NCBI GenBank assembly: GCA_022497155.1
Contig: MU385759.1
Span: 343,656-407,655 of the forward strand
Length of the DNA: 64,000 bases
Reading direction: 5' to 3'
From: Whalleya microplaca
Lineage: Eukaryota > Ascomycota > Sordariomycetes > Xylariales > Xylariaceae
Both the position numbers and the translations under genes were made by a program. A model generated the notes under the pieces. That model saw only the letters and a program-made list of their open reading frames with translations, searched no databases and had not been told where the DNA came from. This document shows, in pieces, positions 23,083 to 35,213 of this stretch. The first letter of the stretch is position 1; each line of letters starts with the position of its first letter.

Positions 23083-25004
23083 TCTAATTCTATCAAAGCC
23101 TTGAGGTGAAACAGAAACAGTGAGTTTTCTGAGGTGAGAGTTTGTCAGACCTCAATAAAATAGAGCTGAATGATGAGATGGGGAGAAATTGTATTTACTT
23201 GCTTAGACTTGTTGACTCCAATGGCGTAAAGCTGAGTCATTGGTTTTCAGACGAGCTCACCAACAGCAGTTAGCCATGATCTGCTATGCCCCTCCGTTCC
23301 CGACGTCGGAAGCTAAGAGCTCAAAGCTTGCCTACCTTACGTACAAAACGTATTATTATCAATGTATGTAATTCGTACCATTAAACTTGATGTCTGTTAT
23401 ACCTGTGTTCTGAGTAAGTACTCCCTCAATTGATACATATATCACCAGCTACAGTAATCAAGTTAAGCTATGCGATTCAATGTTCTCTACATGACGGGAA
23501 GAGCTGATGCTTCAAATTAATGTTCATACCTCCATGCACGTCATCCTAACTTACCCAGGTATGATTCTCTCCTCTCGTGCGTGTTTACTGACTGGAACCT
23601 AAGGCCTTGAAGTAACTATGCGTAGAGTTCAAGGTAAGCATTATCCGGCTTGTTTTATACCCATCAGGACGCACAACTGGCCTACAGCCGAAGACCAAAT
23701 ACCAAGCATACCCGACTTATTACTAAGTTAATTTATCGGTTCACCACAACCCGAATCCAAGGATTCCCCAGATTTGTCTAGGCGGCCAAGTTAAAAGCAG
23801 CTCCTCCCAGCTACTGCAACGCGGGGAAATATTTACATACTAGTACACTTATACCGTTTTACTTATACCCTACAAGAGATGGTAGAGGGTCCGATGTGAT
23901 AAGTCCATTGCTGTTGCATTGCATCTGTGTGATATCTTACATGGCTGGCGAAACTGACCGGATACTACCTCGGCCGTTCATAAGAAGATCCCGGCGATGC
24001 TCGAGAGGACATGCCTAACAGGTCGACGCGCCTTTCATCACTACCACTTACTCAGACATTACATGTACATATTGTTCGACGCTGACAGTCACAAACCCAC
24101 AAGTGCAATTTGTGGGCGCTGAACCCTTCGCTGTTCACTCGACCTCATTCTCACATTCCTCGGGGACCTTCGAGTGGGTATCGAGCTGGTACCTAGAGGA
24201 GGGGTGAATGATGATCCTTTAGTTCCTGGACGATGCGTCGTTAACTGCCGTGGGGAAGAGACCCCATTCAGCTGGGTTACCTAGGGTTCTTCCCCGGGAC
24301 GAGGTAAACTCTGGTAAGTCAAAAACACGACTATGATATATATGTAGCTGGCATATGTGCAAAGTAATACCGGAAGATTTTATAACCTCTCTACCTGCTG
24401 TTGTTGGTTTTGGCTTCTGCTTTGGGTATGATTATTCGATCCATCTTAATGTTTCATGACCAGATTCGTCAACCTCCCTTTTCATGACTATCGCGAAGGC
24501 CCCCCTTATTCTTGCCATGTTCGAGAAGAAGAGTGTTTATTGCAATACGGCATCTTTTACCATTACGGTCGATTGAGAGACTGTGGTATGCCTCGTGGTT
24601 GAATTGGTGGTGTTTTCTTACCCTCAGTGGCGTCTGGCTGATCTGCCCGCGGCCCGCAACCAACTTACAGCGAGCGAGAGAGAGAGAAAAAAAAGAAATG
24701 TCCGGGAGGAAGAACGCCGAGTCATCAGGCCCAGCACGACACTCGCATGCCGTCCCTGCAGCTTCTTTCCGTGCGTAAGGTTTCTAGCTCAGCTAACTTA
24801 CCAGCCTATCTAGTTAGAGCTAAGCTCCCAAGCTTCCTTGTCATTCTTATCCTCTCCTCTCACCACTCTCTACCTTACCTCACAAGCAAACTTGAACCAC
24901 GGCACATTCCGTCCGCCATTGCGAGCACGCTTTTTTTCGAGCATTCGCAAATGCCCCATACCTTTCTCGACCTGATGCTGTGCTAGCGCGCGGAGTCTCG
25001 ACTA
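23083..25004. other. Divergent intergenic region, PSAT / SDR
   Basis: No gene is supportable in 1.9 kb. It includes the TGAGTCA site near the PSAT start and a pyrimidine-rich stretch around 24820-24960 ahead of the SDR start, as expected for a promoter. The small frames in 24469-24986 have no family signal. Confidence 0.5.
23233..23239. promoter_or_regulatory. Candidate cross-pathway control (CPC1/CpcA/Gcn4) site
   Basis: A palindromic TGAGTCA lies about 150 bases upstream of the phosphoserine aminotransferase start, with a partial TGACTC at 23213-23218. CPC1/Gcn4-type bZIP factors bind this sequence to induce amino-acid biosynthesis genes, which suits the enzyme. Binding is inferred. Confidence 0.5.
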
Positions 25005-26219
25005 ATGAATAGTGTTGTAGCGACACACAATTCCCCGCGAACATGGCTCCTGACCTCATCCCTCACCCCACTCGCCGTCCGTCTCATGCGCCAGCTGCTC
25101 AGCCACGGTGACTATGTAGTCGCGTGTCTGCCGCCGCACGAAATCGAGCGCGACGATCGCAGCGCCGAGTTCCGCGAGCTGGTCAACGAATGCAAGAGCA
25201 ACCGCAAGGACAGGGAGGGCTGGAAGGACCGCATCCGAAGCATTCGCTGCGATGGCCGCAGCATGGGCCAATGCAGTGCCGCCGTGGCGGAAGCTAAGCA
25301 TGTATTCGGCCGGATCGACATCCTGCTGTGCTGCACTTCTGAAGGTACGCAATCACTCATCAATCATCCCTTTCTTCCACCGTGCCGTTTATGTGCGCAA
25401 TTGGTTGCTAGCTAGCTACATTAAAAAGGAAACTTAAAAAGACTACATGTGCTTACGCGATGATATCTCCACACAGCAATTGTTGGGACCGTAGAGGAAC
25501 TATCTACTACGCCGGCGACGCAGAACCTGGTGCGCGACCAGTTCGAGAGCATCTTCTTCTCGCAGGTGAACTTCATCAAAGCCTCGCTGCCGACGTTCCG
25601 CGCGCAGCACACGGGCCACATCATGATCCTCACGAGCATCGGCGGGCACATCGGCACGCCGGGGATGGCGATCTACACGGCGGCGACGTGGGCGCTCGAG
25701 GGCTTCTGCGACTCGTTGGCGTACGAGGTCGCGCCTTTTAACATCAAGGTGACGATCGTGCAGCCGCACAAGGAGATCCAGTCCCTGACCAACCGCATCG
25801 TCTTCTCCCCCTCGCTGCCGTACTACGACGTCGAGAACAACCCGGCCCCCAGCGTCCGGGACATGCTCACCAATGTGCTCAGCATGAACCCGGAGACCGT
25901 CCTCGAGGCCTCGGAGACGGAAATCGTCCAGAGGTACCCGAGGCTTCCCACGTCCTCGCTGGATCGCCTGGTGGGCGAGACTATTCATGCGCTTACTGCT
26001 ATTGGTGGGCATGAGAACCCGCCGGCTCGACACATTGTGGGCTTTGAGGGTGCTGAAGCTGTGAAAGAGAAACTCAAGACGGTAACGGAGGAGCTTGAAG
26101 ATTTTGTAGAGGCGAGTGTAGCGGTTGATATTTTCGAGAGTGAGTTGAAGAATGAGGCCCGGCAAGGGCAAGGCAAGACTGAGGAAACCGGGGGACCACT
26201 TAGCACAACGTCAACATAA
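25005..26219 (+). CDS. SDR-fold protein with altered catalytic and cofactor motifs
   Basis: Exons 25005-25344 and 25477-26219 give 360 residues. The order of elements is that of a classical short-chain dehydrogenase: N-terminal beta-alpha-beta (WLLTSSLTPLAVRLMRQLL), an acidic-to-basic turn, FGRIDILLCC, then ILTSIGGHIGTPGMAIYTAATWALEGF and VTIVQP. However, the glycine-rich TGxxxGxG cofactor loop reads TSSLTPLAV, and the YxxxK pair reads Y180-TAA-T184, with the lysine codon replaced by ACG at 25686-25688. Ser167 and Tyr180 keep the usual 13-residue spacing. The protein may therefore be a non-catalytic or mechanistically different SDR. The tail after residue 300 is helical and charged. The function is unknown. 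Confidence 0.85.
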
Positions 26220-27013
26220 TTATACTAATAATACAGTAGTTGTTCCAATCCATATAAATTACTTAGTCTTGCTTAAGCCTCGCAGCTGCTTGGAATAATA
26301 CCTACATATCTACATATTGCATAGAACGTTGGAAGTACGTACATACATGTAGGTATTTGAAGCGCTGCATATCAGAAATGTGTTACCTAAGCCACAATTA
26401 CCACAGGATTAGAGGATTGAGCTCTCCATTTTTGACTCCATTGGCTCAGACGGTCATGCGACAAAATGCAATTAACGAGATATTGCTATGTACATAGTAC
26501 GTAGTACATCCCTGCAAGGGGGAAGCTTTTGGGGGTCCTGGCCTGCCTGGGCTTAGCTTTGGTCATCATCCCTGTTCCCGTTCAGAGCTCTGGTTGGCTA
26601 CTAATTGAAGTGCGGCGCACGAGGCTCAGTACCTTACGGTAGCTAATCTGTACGCAGTAATAATAAGGTAAGGTAGGCTGCCATTCATTATCACAGTCCC
26701 CCATCACAATCCCATGTTATGTATGATACCCGCGCATTTTACATAGTACAACAACGAATATCCAGCTCAAGCATCTGAGCAGTCGGTCGGCCAGTGTCGG
26801 TATCTATCGTCAATAGAAGTCATTTGATCAGGCCGAAAACCACTTGCGACGCACTTGAGGTTCCCTCCCCATGGACTGAACAAGCTGCATACAACCTCTC
26901 TGCATACCGCGCCCAATCCATCCATCCGCCCGCTTGACTAGATATCTAGCCCTCTATGCAGTAGGCATGCGATTGATCTGTCATGTCATTTCGGACCCGA
27001 CGCCAATGCCACG
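26220..27013. other. Intergenic region upstream of TRS120
   Basis: No gene is seen in these 794 bases. They hold the 3' UTR of the SDR gene, short GTACGTA-rich stretches and the presumed TRS120 promoter. Confidence 0.5.
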
Positions 27014-30000
27014 ATGAGCCTGGAATCTATGTTGCCCATCGCTCCTGCGAGGGTCCGCGCTTTAGTCCTGCCCGTCGGCCAGATCAAGAGGGACAGGTTC
27101 TCCTCCTTTGTCCAGAGACTCAACGAGGAGCATGTCGTCCAGCTCCGCGACATCAGCGCCGACGGGCGCCCAAACCGTAGTAAGTCGCTTCGCCATCACC
27201 AAGTGCCGCGAGAGAAGTCGCAGGATTGACCACTTCCTTAACCAGACATGTTCTCGCCCCGCGCGTTCCCCAACGGTGCCATCTTCTACGAGCTGATCAC
27301 CTACGTACCGCCGCCCTCGCACCTCGCGCTCGCGCCCTTCGAACTGTTCCGGGAGCCTCTGGCCGTGATCGCCGTCGCCGACGGGGCGGAGCTTGAAAAT
27401 GGCACCTTCAGCAAGAGGCAGTCTGCCAACAATTATGCGACGACCATGACCGAGAGGAATATTAGAACGCTGTACCAGGAGCTCGAGCAACTGCGGGACA
27501 CCTATCCCAAGATGCTCACGCATCGGGTGCTGATATTCGACTTTGAACCGCCGGCCGATAATGCGATCCCTATCCCCGAAGGCATCAAGACAATTCCGTC
27601 GGTAGAGCACTCCAAGAGGACGACGATAAGAACGATCATGTGCGATATATCCTCCCTACTGCTGGCCGAGATGACAACCCTCGCCAAGTCTTTCGAGGGG
27701 ATGACGGCTATAGAGACCCCTGGCCAGGCACCTTCGAGACCCGGGCTTAATGGAACCTCTTCTTCCTACACCTCGGATGACGCGAACCCGACAGCAGCGC
27801 GGCGGAATTCGCAATTTGCCATGTCTTCTGTCACCCGGTCGGTATCTAGTAGTGGGGCCGCGGATAGGGGTCAGGTTCGGATGTCGATGCCCGTGCCGTT
27901 CAAGTCGCTCCCATTTGGATCAACCAGTTCCACCCCTGCCACTCGGCCTGTAACCCCCAATCGCAGTGGCTTGTCCAATCCGCCGACTACATTCGATGAC
28001 ATTGCTAGTATGAACAGAAGCCCCGGTGACCCGCCAAGCTCCGAACAGAACGGGACAACTCGGCCAGGAACGTCCGAAGGTGTGAAGCCGACGCCGACTA
28101 ACCAAGACAAGATCTCAATGCAGGGTTTTGGGCCGGGTGGCCTGAACGAGAGGTGGAGGAACAAAGGCCGGGGACGAGCGACGATTCTTGTGGCGTCACT
28201 ATACCTTCAGGCTGGCCGGTGGACCGATGCACTGAAGGAATTAACTGAGGGTGCGACAATGGCGAAGTCCATCAATGATCACTTGTGGCATGGAAAAGCA
28301 CTGGAACTTATCGTAACGACCCTGGTCTTGCTCAGTTGGGCCGGAGTTGAGTTCCAAGTTCCTACGATATGTCTTCCCCCTAACGAGAAAACTATCAACA
28401 GCACATCTAAAGGACCGGAGATCGAGGAAGGAATTCCTGATCAGCCAAAGTACCTGCGAAATCTCCAAACTATTCTTCCAGATCTACTAGAGAGAATCGT
28501 CTCTCTATATACGAGGCTCTCTGGCGAGCAACTGCCTCCGCTACCACTATCCGAATCCACTATAAGGTTCTGCAATATGCTCACAGCTCTTCATCTGTGT
28601 GATGGCAGGCTAGACAAGAAATCATTGGACATCATGGTCTTCGGCAAATTGCCTGCGAAGGTTCTCACTACATCACCGCGCTTACTTATCACGCCATCTC
28701 GAATAAATATTACAACTCTATTGTTTAAAGCATTTCCGTCGTCCGCACCCGAGCTGCTCACTACGGTAGACCGTGCAGTTATTCTTAGCGGGATCGCATC
28801 TGTCCTCGGCTCTCTGGGATATCATAGGAAGAAAGCTATGGTTGTGCGTGAGCTGGTGTCGGTGTTAATCGGTGGTCTGGTCGAAGCGAGGACCAGAGGT
28901 GCTGCTGAAGTTGGCATCCATCCGGCAGCAGGTCTGGTGGCTCTTAACGCTGCTAACAATCATGGCCATGGCGCAGGGGCTCTTGAGCTTGGCGAAGGGG
29001 ATATAGAACATGGCATCGACGCTTTTCTCGGATTGTTATGCAAGATCTACGGAATTGTCAGTTTCGACAATGTTGCGCGTAGATCTTCGGTCGATTCACC
29101 CTCTATTAGTGACACGGACAGTAGTGTCATCTCCAGAATTCAGAGTCAATCCTTCGCGAGGCAATTCGGGATTCAAAACATCAAGCTCAACATTCTCCGG
29201 GCTTGCATCAACTTTTCTGAGGCGTTGCCCGACTTCAACGGAGTCTTAAAATTCTCAAGCGATCTATTACGCACGGCCGGGAGTGGAATTGCGCCAGGGC
29301 CACGGCAAGAAGATGTAGCTCCAATCATTTCAAGAGAGGAACAGGTCAGGATGGCAACTAATATTTCGAAAACGTCTAATCTGTCGCAAAGATTAGGTCT
29401 AGGACACTTATATGCGGAATACTGGGACGAATTTTTAATACGCGGGATCACCTTAGATCCCTTACCACCTATGAGAACACCTATACCACACTCCAAAAAC
29501 GTCTTGCCCGGTGTAACAACTACGCGGACTTCACAAGATGTAAATCCATTCATCTATAATCCATTTTTGAGAGCTCCTGACAACCCAGCGGTCGAGACCA
29601 CTCTTGTTGCCGGAGAAGCTGCCACTTTTAGGGTTACACTTCAGAATCCATACGAGATCGAGGTAGATATAGAAAGCATCAGACTAGATACAGAGGGTGC
29701 CGAATTCGAGTCTTCGATAGCGGATACGGTCATAGGTCCATACCGCACACAGATCCTAAAAGTCATCGGGATACCGAAAACTGCCGGCTCGCTGAAAATT
29801 ACAGGGGCTATCGTGAAAGCGCGCGGATGCCGCGAGAGACGATTCCCCATCTTTCCTCACCCGTGGGCCGCAGATACGGAAACGAAAATCAAGGGAATCG
29901 GACTGGCCGCGCTGGAGCAAAATAAAACCTTACCGCCACCCGGGCCGGACCTGAAACCCGATAGCATTGAACTGAACGTCATTTCGGCCCAACCTAATCT

Positions 30001-31489
30001 TATCGTCAAGTCTACGAACCTCTCTCAATCTTCCGTCATGATCCTAGAAGGGGAGCGACAAACCTTCTCTATTACGCTTCAAAATCTCTCGTCGACTACT
30101 CCGGCGGATCTACTACTTTTCTCTTTCCAGGACTCGACACAGGAGCCTTTACACACAGCCATAGCCAATAGAGACGCGACCCCTGCCGAGTTATACGAAT
30201 ACGAGCTCATTCTCGCCAGAAAACAGGCTCTGAGGTTACAAAAGATCGATGATTCGAAGCGGTATATAGCGCCAGGAGGCACGGCTACTTTCAGCTTCGA
30301 GATACTCGGAAAGCCGGGTCTTACAAACGGAACCATCCAGGTTGATTACGCGCACCTTGGTGTACCTCAAGCTGAGATCGAGAGTCAATTCTACACTCGT
30401 CAGGTCTGCCTCGACTTGACTATTACGGTCAATGCCAGCGTGGAGCTGACAAGGATGGACGTATTGCCTATAGAAGGCGAGGTACCGAGGCCTCTCTGGC
30501 ACCGCCTAGGCTCGAACGACATGGAGCCGGAGCACCCGGCACCCGACGAGTACTGCCTGCTCCTCCTCGACCTCCGCAACGCCTGGCCGAGCGACATGCA
30601 GGTGCGCCTCAAGGCCGCGAGCGGGATGGAGATCGAGGAGCACATCCTGCCCGGCAACACGAACCGCGTGGTGTTCCCGGTCCCGCGGGTGTACATCGAC
30701 AACCCGCACGCGTCGATCCCGGCCATCAACCCGTCGCGCCAGCGCCAGTTCGTCGTCAGCAGTAGCAAGATCACGCCCGAGATCGAGCGCGGCAACCGCG
30801 AGGCCTTCTGGTACCGCGAGCGCATCCTCGAGGCCCTCGAGGGCTCCTGGAGGACTAGGTCTGGGCCGGCCAGGCGCGGCACCCTCGAGCTCCGCGGCAT
30901 CCGCCTCGCGCCGCGCATGATCGAGGCTGTTAAGATCGACGAGGTCGGCATCGACGTCTCGGTCGAGGGTCCACCACAACAGCAGGACGGCAAGGAGGAC
31001 GGCCATGATGGTGGTGGTCAAAGTGGTGGTGATAGTGGTGGCGACACGATCTACGTGGACGAGTTCGCGCAGATCCGCGTCGTAATCACGAACCGCACGG
31101 ACGAGCCGGTGCACCCGACGGTGCGGCTGATGCCGGCGCTGCGGCACCGGCCGCCGAACGTGGCGCTCGACTTCACGCGCAAGCTGGCGTGGAACGGCGT
31201 GCTGCAGCGGACGCTCCCGCCCCTCGGCGCGCGCGCCACCGCCCACGTCCTCGTCGGCGCCACCGCGCTGTGCCGCGGCGAGTTCGCCATCGCCGCCTCC
31301 GTCGAGGAGACGCAGCTGTGGACGTCGACCTCGACCTCGACCTCGCCGCGCCGCGCCGCGCCCACTACGCGGGGGGGCAGGGCCAGGTCCGATACCGAGA
31401 CCATGATGGATGCGGTCTTGGGGGCCAAGGAGAGGAGGATTTGGCACTCGAGACGGCCTTGTCTTGTTACGGTGCGGGATCGGGAGTAG
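27014..31489 (+). CDS. TRS120: TRAPPII complex subunit Trs120 (TRAPPC9-like)
   Basis: Trs120 is a TRAPPII-specific subunit needed for the Rab-GEF action on Ypt31/32 (Rab11) at the late Golgi. Exons 27014-27179 and 27246-31489 give 1469 residues, in the size range of fungal Trs120. The N-terminus APARVRALVLPVGQIKRDRFSSFV and, after the splice, NMFSPRAFPNGAIFYELITY are the conserved start. The middle has a Ser/Thr/Pro-rich insert (about residues 220-360), then GPGGLNERWRNKGRGRATILVASLYLQAGRWTDALKELTEG, an alpha-solenoid signature, and QFGIQNIKLNILRACINFSE. The C-terminal half carries Ig-like beta segments. The 3' 900 bases are markedly GC-richer than the middle. A Gly/Asp-rich low-complexity run lies near 31000. 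Confidence 0.93.
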
Positions 31490-32576
31490 TGTAGAAGGGT
31501 GTAGTGTAGGGTAAGTGGGTAGAGGTAGAATAGGAGGGATGGGGGCATGGGAGATAGGGGGGATAGGGGATGGGGGGTGGGTTGTTTGGTTTGACGAAGA
31601 TCATGCGAGAGGGCAGGACGCGGTTGTACAATACCCCCCCTACCAGTACCAGTACCAGCTGAAAACGAATAAAAAATTCCAAGATTCTTGACCACTGCGA
31701 GATCACATGGTATTTCCCTTTTTTCCCCCCTCCCCTTCCCTATAACACATAAACAAGGTTTTGGTGTGTTCTGATGTTATGATGTATGTGTGCGAATCTC
31801 AACTGCCGCGACGAGGCGGAGCAACTCGCAGGATCTCTGTGTTCGCGGAAGACAGACGCCTTGTTTTTGCTTGCGTCTTCGTGCCACGCGAACCACGCCG
31901 TATAGACCTCGATACTCCCCAGCTCCCCTCATGACCTTGGAAGGCGGGCGGGGCGGGCTGCCTTGTGTGAGGTTTGCGTGCCGCCTGTGCTTCCCTCCTG
32001 TGCTTCCGGACGCTGATTGATAATCGAGGTATAGGTAGGCGGCTGATCACGGGGTATATTGGACCCGACGATGTATGCCTATACCTAGACTGTAGTGTAG
32101 TTCCACGGTTCAGTATGTCTCTCCCTCTGATGATGATGATGGATGGATGATGGATGGCTCCGCCGTGGACTTTTGTTGTCCGTTCGTTAGATCGGCTTGG
32201 CTTGGCTTGGCTTGGCTTGGCCCGGTCCCGTAGCGATGCCAGGTTAGGGGATGAGACATCCTACGCGTCCATTGGCAAGGCGGACAGGCTGACAAACAGA
32301 CGGGCGGACGATTCGGACGATGGCATCATCGGGTCGGAGAGGAAGGGAGACTGAGAGAACTGAGACATGGGGAGAGGCTGTTCTATATAAGGCGTCGGCG
32401 TGGGTGAACTCGATTCGCGATGCTTGAACTATCGCCGACCTCACCACTATTAACTAGAGATATCTGCAAATCGAAGCTATATCTACTACTTCGAACCAGA
32501 TACTCCCTACATATACCAACACAGCAGCAACACCAGCAGCAGCGAACTCCTCTTACCCACGGCACCAATCCCGAAA
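31490..32576. other. Intergenic region between TRS120 and the Hce2-like gene
   Basis: It is low in complexity: G-rich near 31500-31600, a (CTTGG)5 pentanucleotide run at about 32195-32220, and ATGATGG repeats at 32130-32155. No gene is supportable. Confidence 0.5.
32195..32220. repeat. (CTTGG)n microsatellite
   Basis: Five head-to-tail CTTGG units lie in the promoter region of the secreted-protein gene. Confidence 0.85.
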
Positions 32577-33430
32577 ATGCACAACCCAGCCCTCCTCACC
32601 TTCCGCTCCCTCCTACTCCTCCTCCTCCTCCTTCTCGCGTATTACACAAGACTCGCCGCCGCCATGGACACGGCGGACTTCATCGACAGCTCGGACGACG
32701 AGGCGGTGCACCTGTGCGGGTACTGCTCGTACGCGGACCTGACGGAGCTGGACCCGTCGGCGTTCTGGGCCGACTGCCTGCGCATCAGCAACTGGACGCA
32801 GCGGCACTCGGGCACGTACACGTGGGATAGCGGCGTGGCGAGCTCGGCGTCGGGGTCTTCGAATGGTAAGTCTCCTTTCCCCTCCCCCTTTGACTCCCTA
32901 GATCCCATATTCCCTCTGCAGCCTCTATCCGCTGGAGTTAGCTTTATACATGCCTGCCTATATATATGTATATATATATGACTGATATAAACCCAGACAA
33001 CCTCGCCCTCGGAAAATGGATCCACATCCGCAGCGAAGGCACCTGCGCGCTCCTAATGCGGTACAACGGCCACGCGTCCTCACCCACAACCGACGAACCG
33101 CCCTCCACCTCCAGCTCGCTATCCCCCTACGCCCCCCGACCCTCCAACGAGGTCGTCCAGATCGGCAACGAGGACGTCATGGACCTGGTGCTGCACGCCG
33201 TCGAGGGCTTCGGCGTCGAGAGCGGCGGGAACACGGTTGAGGTCTGGGGGAACCTCACGTGTACGAAGCCGAGTGGAGGGGGTGGGGGCAATGGGGGAGG
33301 GGGAGGGGGAGGGGAGGGTGCTGATCCCGTGGTTATGAATTGGTGGTTGCGGAACTCGAGTAACCTTGCTGTGCTGAATGGGGAGGAGCCTAGTCGTGAG
33401 GTTGAGAAGGTGGTTTTTGAACTTAGGTGA
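32577..33430 (+). CDS. Small secreted Hce2/Ecp2-like protein (candidate effector family)
   Basis: Exons 32577-32865 and 32997-33430 give 240 residues. The N-terminus has a signal peptide with a run of nine leucines (RSLLLLLLLLLAYY), cleaved probably after LAAA. The mature part follows the Hce2 pattern: CGYCSYADL, then WADCLRI, GTYTW, W-x-I-x-x-EGTCALLMRY, VVQIGNEDVMDLVLHAVEGFG and VWGNLTC, including the paired Cys positions and the V-G-N-x-D-x-x-D-L core. Hce2 is the domain of Cladosporium fulvum Ecp2 and its homologues, secreted proteins found in pathogens and saprotrophs alike. A Gly-rich linker coded by long G runs precedes the C-terminal WWLRNSSN segment. The Hce2 assignment is by eye; the secretion call is stronger. 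The family match does not by itself show a role in virulence. Confidence 0.75.
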
Positions 33431-33768
33431 AGGCGTGGGTGAGGCGTGTGTGTGTGTATGTATGAATGGGTGTATGATGAGGGTAGGGATTAGGAAATGG
33501 GGGCAGGGAAGGGAAAGGAGAATGGGGGAAGAGGTTGAAGGTGTGATACTTGGAGGCTTGCTTTTGGGTGGGTGTGCTCACAATGTGTGCGATATTCATC
33601 CTGGGATATGGGATATTATACTCATCGTGGAGTCGTGGTCTCGTTCATCATATCTAGCTGCTTCTATGGAGTGATTCAATGTTCACGGTGGATATCTACT
33701 TCCATATGTTCAGCTTCATCCTTGAGGGTCCTCCTCTTATTATTGACACGCTGATCACCTTTCGTGAC
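33431..33768. other. Convergent intergenic region
   Basis: These 338 bases between the Hce2-like and ASXH gene stops contain a G-rich stretch and no gene. Confidence 0.5.
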
Positions 33769-35213
33769 CTATTCGGTCTGGACGTCTACGTCCATAGGCT
33801 CAGGAGCGTTCTTTTCGTCCTCCGTATTTGCCATAAATGGTGTGTCGTTGACATCTCCATTGTGGTTAATGGCCTCTCTGGGCTCAGGCTCTTTGGTCTC
33901 GGCGTCCTCTGCAGCCTTGGGACTTTCTCTGTCCGGGATAGCCTCCTTATCCTCTACTCCTGCTCCCTTCTCGGATCCATCTCCGCTCTTGATATTAATT
34001 TCATCTTCGGCGCCCTTTCCATCTTTGGGAGATTGGGCATCCTGGACCTCACCTTCATCTCCGAGAGGTTCGTTACCCTTGACAGTCTCTTTTGTATCAT
34101 CATTTCCTCCTGTAGAGTTGCTGGCATCGTCCTTCACGCCCTCGTCACTCATGGCATGGTCCCCATTCTCAACAGCAGAACCACCAGCCACCACAGCAGC
34201 CTCTTCCTCTTCCTCTCCCTCCTCCTTCTCCTCCTTCTCCCCCTTTTCCTCCTGCTCTTCCTGCTCCTGCTCCTGCTGCTGCTGCCCCGGCATCTTCAAG
34301 CCCCAGTCCTCCTCGAACTTGGCGGCCAGGTACTCGTTGTAGAAGCCGATCTCGCGCTTGCGGTGCGCGGCCTGCGCCTGGCGGATCCACTCCGGGTCGT
34401 GGCGGCCGTCGCGCAGGCCCGCCTGGTAGCGCGCGATGTCGTGGCGGAAGTTGTCGTTGTTGCGCAGCGCCGCGATGTTGGGCCGCCGCTCAGCATCACC
34501 ATCCTCTCCGGCGTTGGTGGTGGTGGTGGTGATCTCCTGTGAGTCGGGGAACTTGGATAGGATGGAGAGCTTTTCTTCTTGGGTCAGGATGTCCCAGGCT
34601 TTGCTGCTGCAGAGGAGGTTCTGGAGATATGTGTTAGTATATATATGTAAGTTAGGGAAAAGAGTAAGAGTGTGGAGTATGATAGATATGTAATGATGAA
34701 GCGAGAGAGGTTACGAACCCGGAGCTTGGCTGTGCCTAGCGGTGACCGCGGGTTGGTCAGCATCTCATCTGGGTTGTCGTACTTCGATCTGCCCTTTCGC
34801 GAATCGGCGGATGCCTTCTTGATGGTGATCTTCGGCTTTTTGGTGGTGGGTTGCTCGCCGGCTAGTTCATCTCCCTCGCCTTCATCATCAGGGACATCAA
34901 ATCGAACCTTCTTATCCGGCGTCGCTCTGATAGAGAGGCCCTCAGAGGCCGCTTCACTTTTTGCACTTTTGGCGCTCGAAGGCCGGCTTGTCTGAGATGC
35001 AGTCTGATAGGTCTTGACGACGATCTCATCCGCGATCGGGCCCATCTCATTAGACACCTCGTCCTGGGGCGGTTTCTTGTTGGAGAGCTCATCAGAGGAT
35101 GAGTCTTCCACTTTATGACGGGAAGGCGTCTTCACGGCGCGAGGTGATTTTCTGGTGGCTTCAGAGGTATCACCGTTCGCGGTCGCACTGCTGCGTGTCT
35201 TTCGCGGAGGCAT
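33769..35213 (-). CDS. ASX homology (ASXH/DEUBAD-type) domain nuclear protein
   Basis: Exons 35213-34719 and 34620-33769 give 448 residues. The N-terminal 140 residues are basic and Ser-rich with an SPRAVKTPSR patch and a likely nuclear signal (TTKKPKITIKK). The conserved domain begins at NPRSPLGTAKL and continues across the intron as RNLLCSSKAWDILTQEEKLSILSKFPDSQEI, followed by IAALRNNDNFRHDIARYQAGLRDG and the motif FYNEYLAAKFEEDWG. This matches the fungal form of the Asx homology domain, which in animals binds and activates the BAP1 deubiquitinase in the Polycomb PR-DUB complex. The C-terminal 170 residues are an acidic Glu/Asp-rich low-complexity tail. Partner and role in fungi are inferred at most. 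Confidence 0.8.

Noticed and set aside
24469..24986. Cluster of small frames ahead of the SDR gene
   Set aside because: Low complexity, Cys/Arg-rich and without consistent splicing; the pyrimidine-rich sequence looks like a promoter and 5' UTR.
30506..31447. 313-codon minus-strand frame opposite TRS120
   Set aside because: It arises from GC-rich codons in the conserved TRS120 3' half; the Arg/Ala/Gly-rich composition is typical of such shadows.
33679..34542. 287-codon Leu-rich plus-strand frame
   Set aside because: It is the antisense of the acidic tail and conserved domain of the ASXH gene; apparent membrane helices are an artefact of reversed Glu codons.
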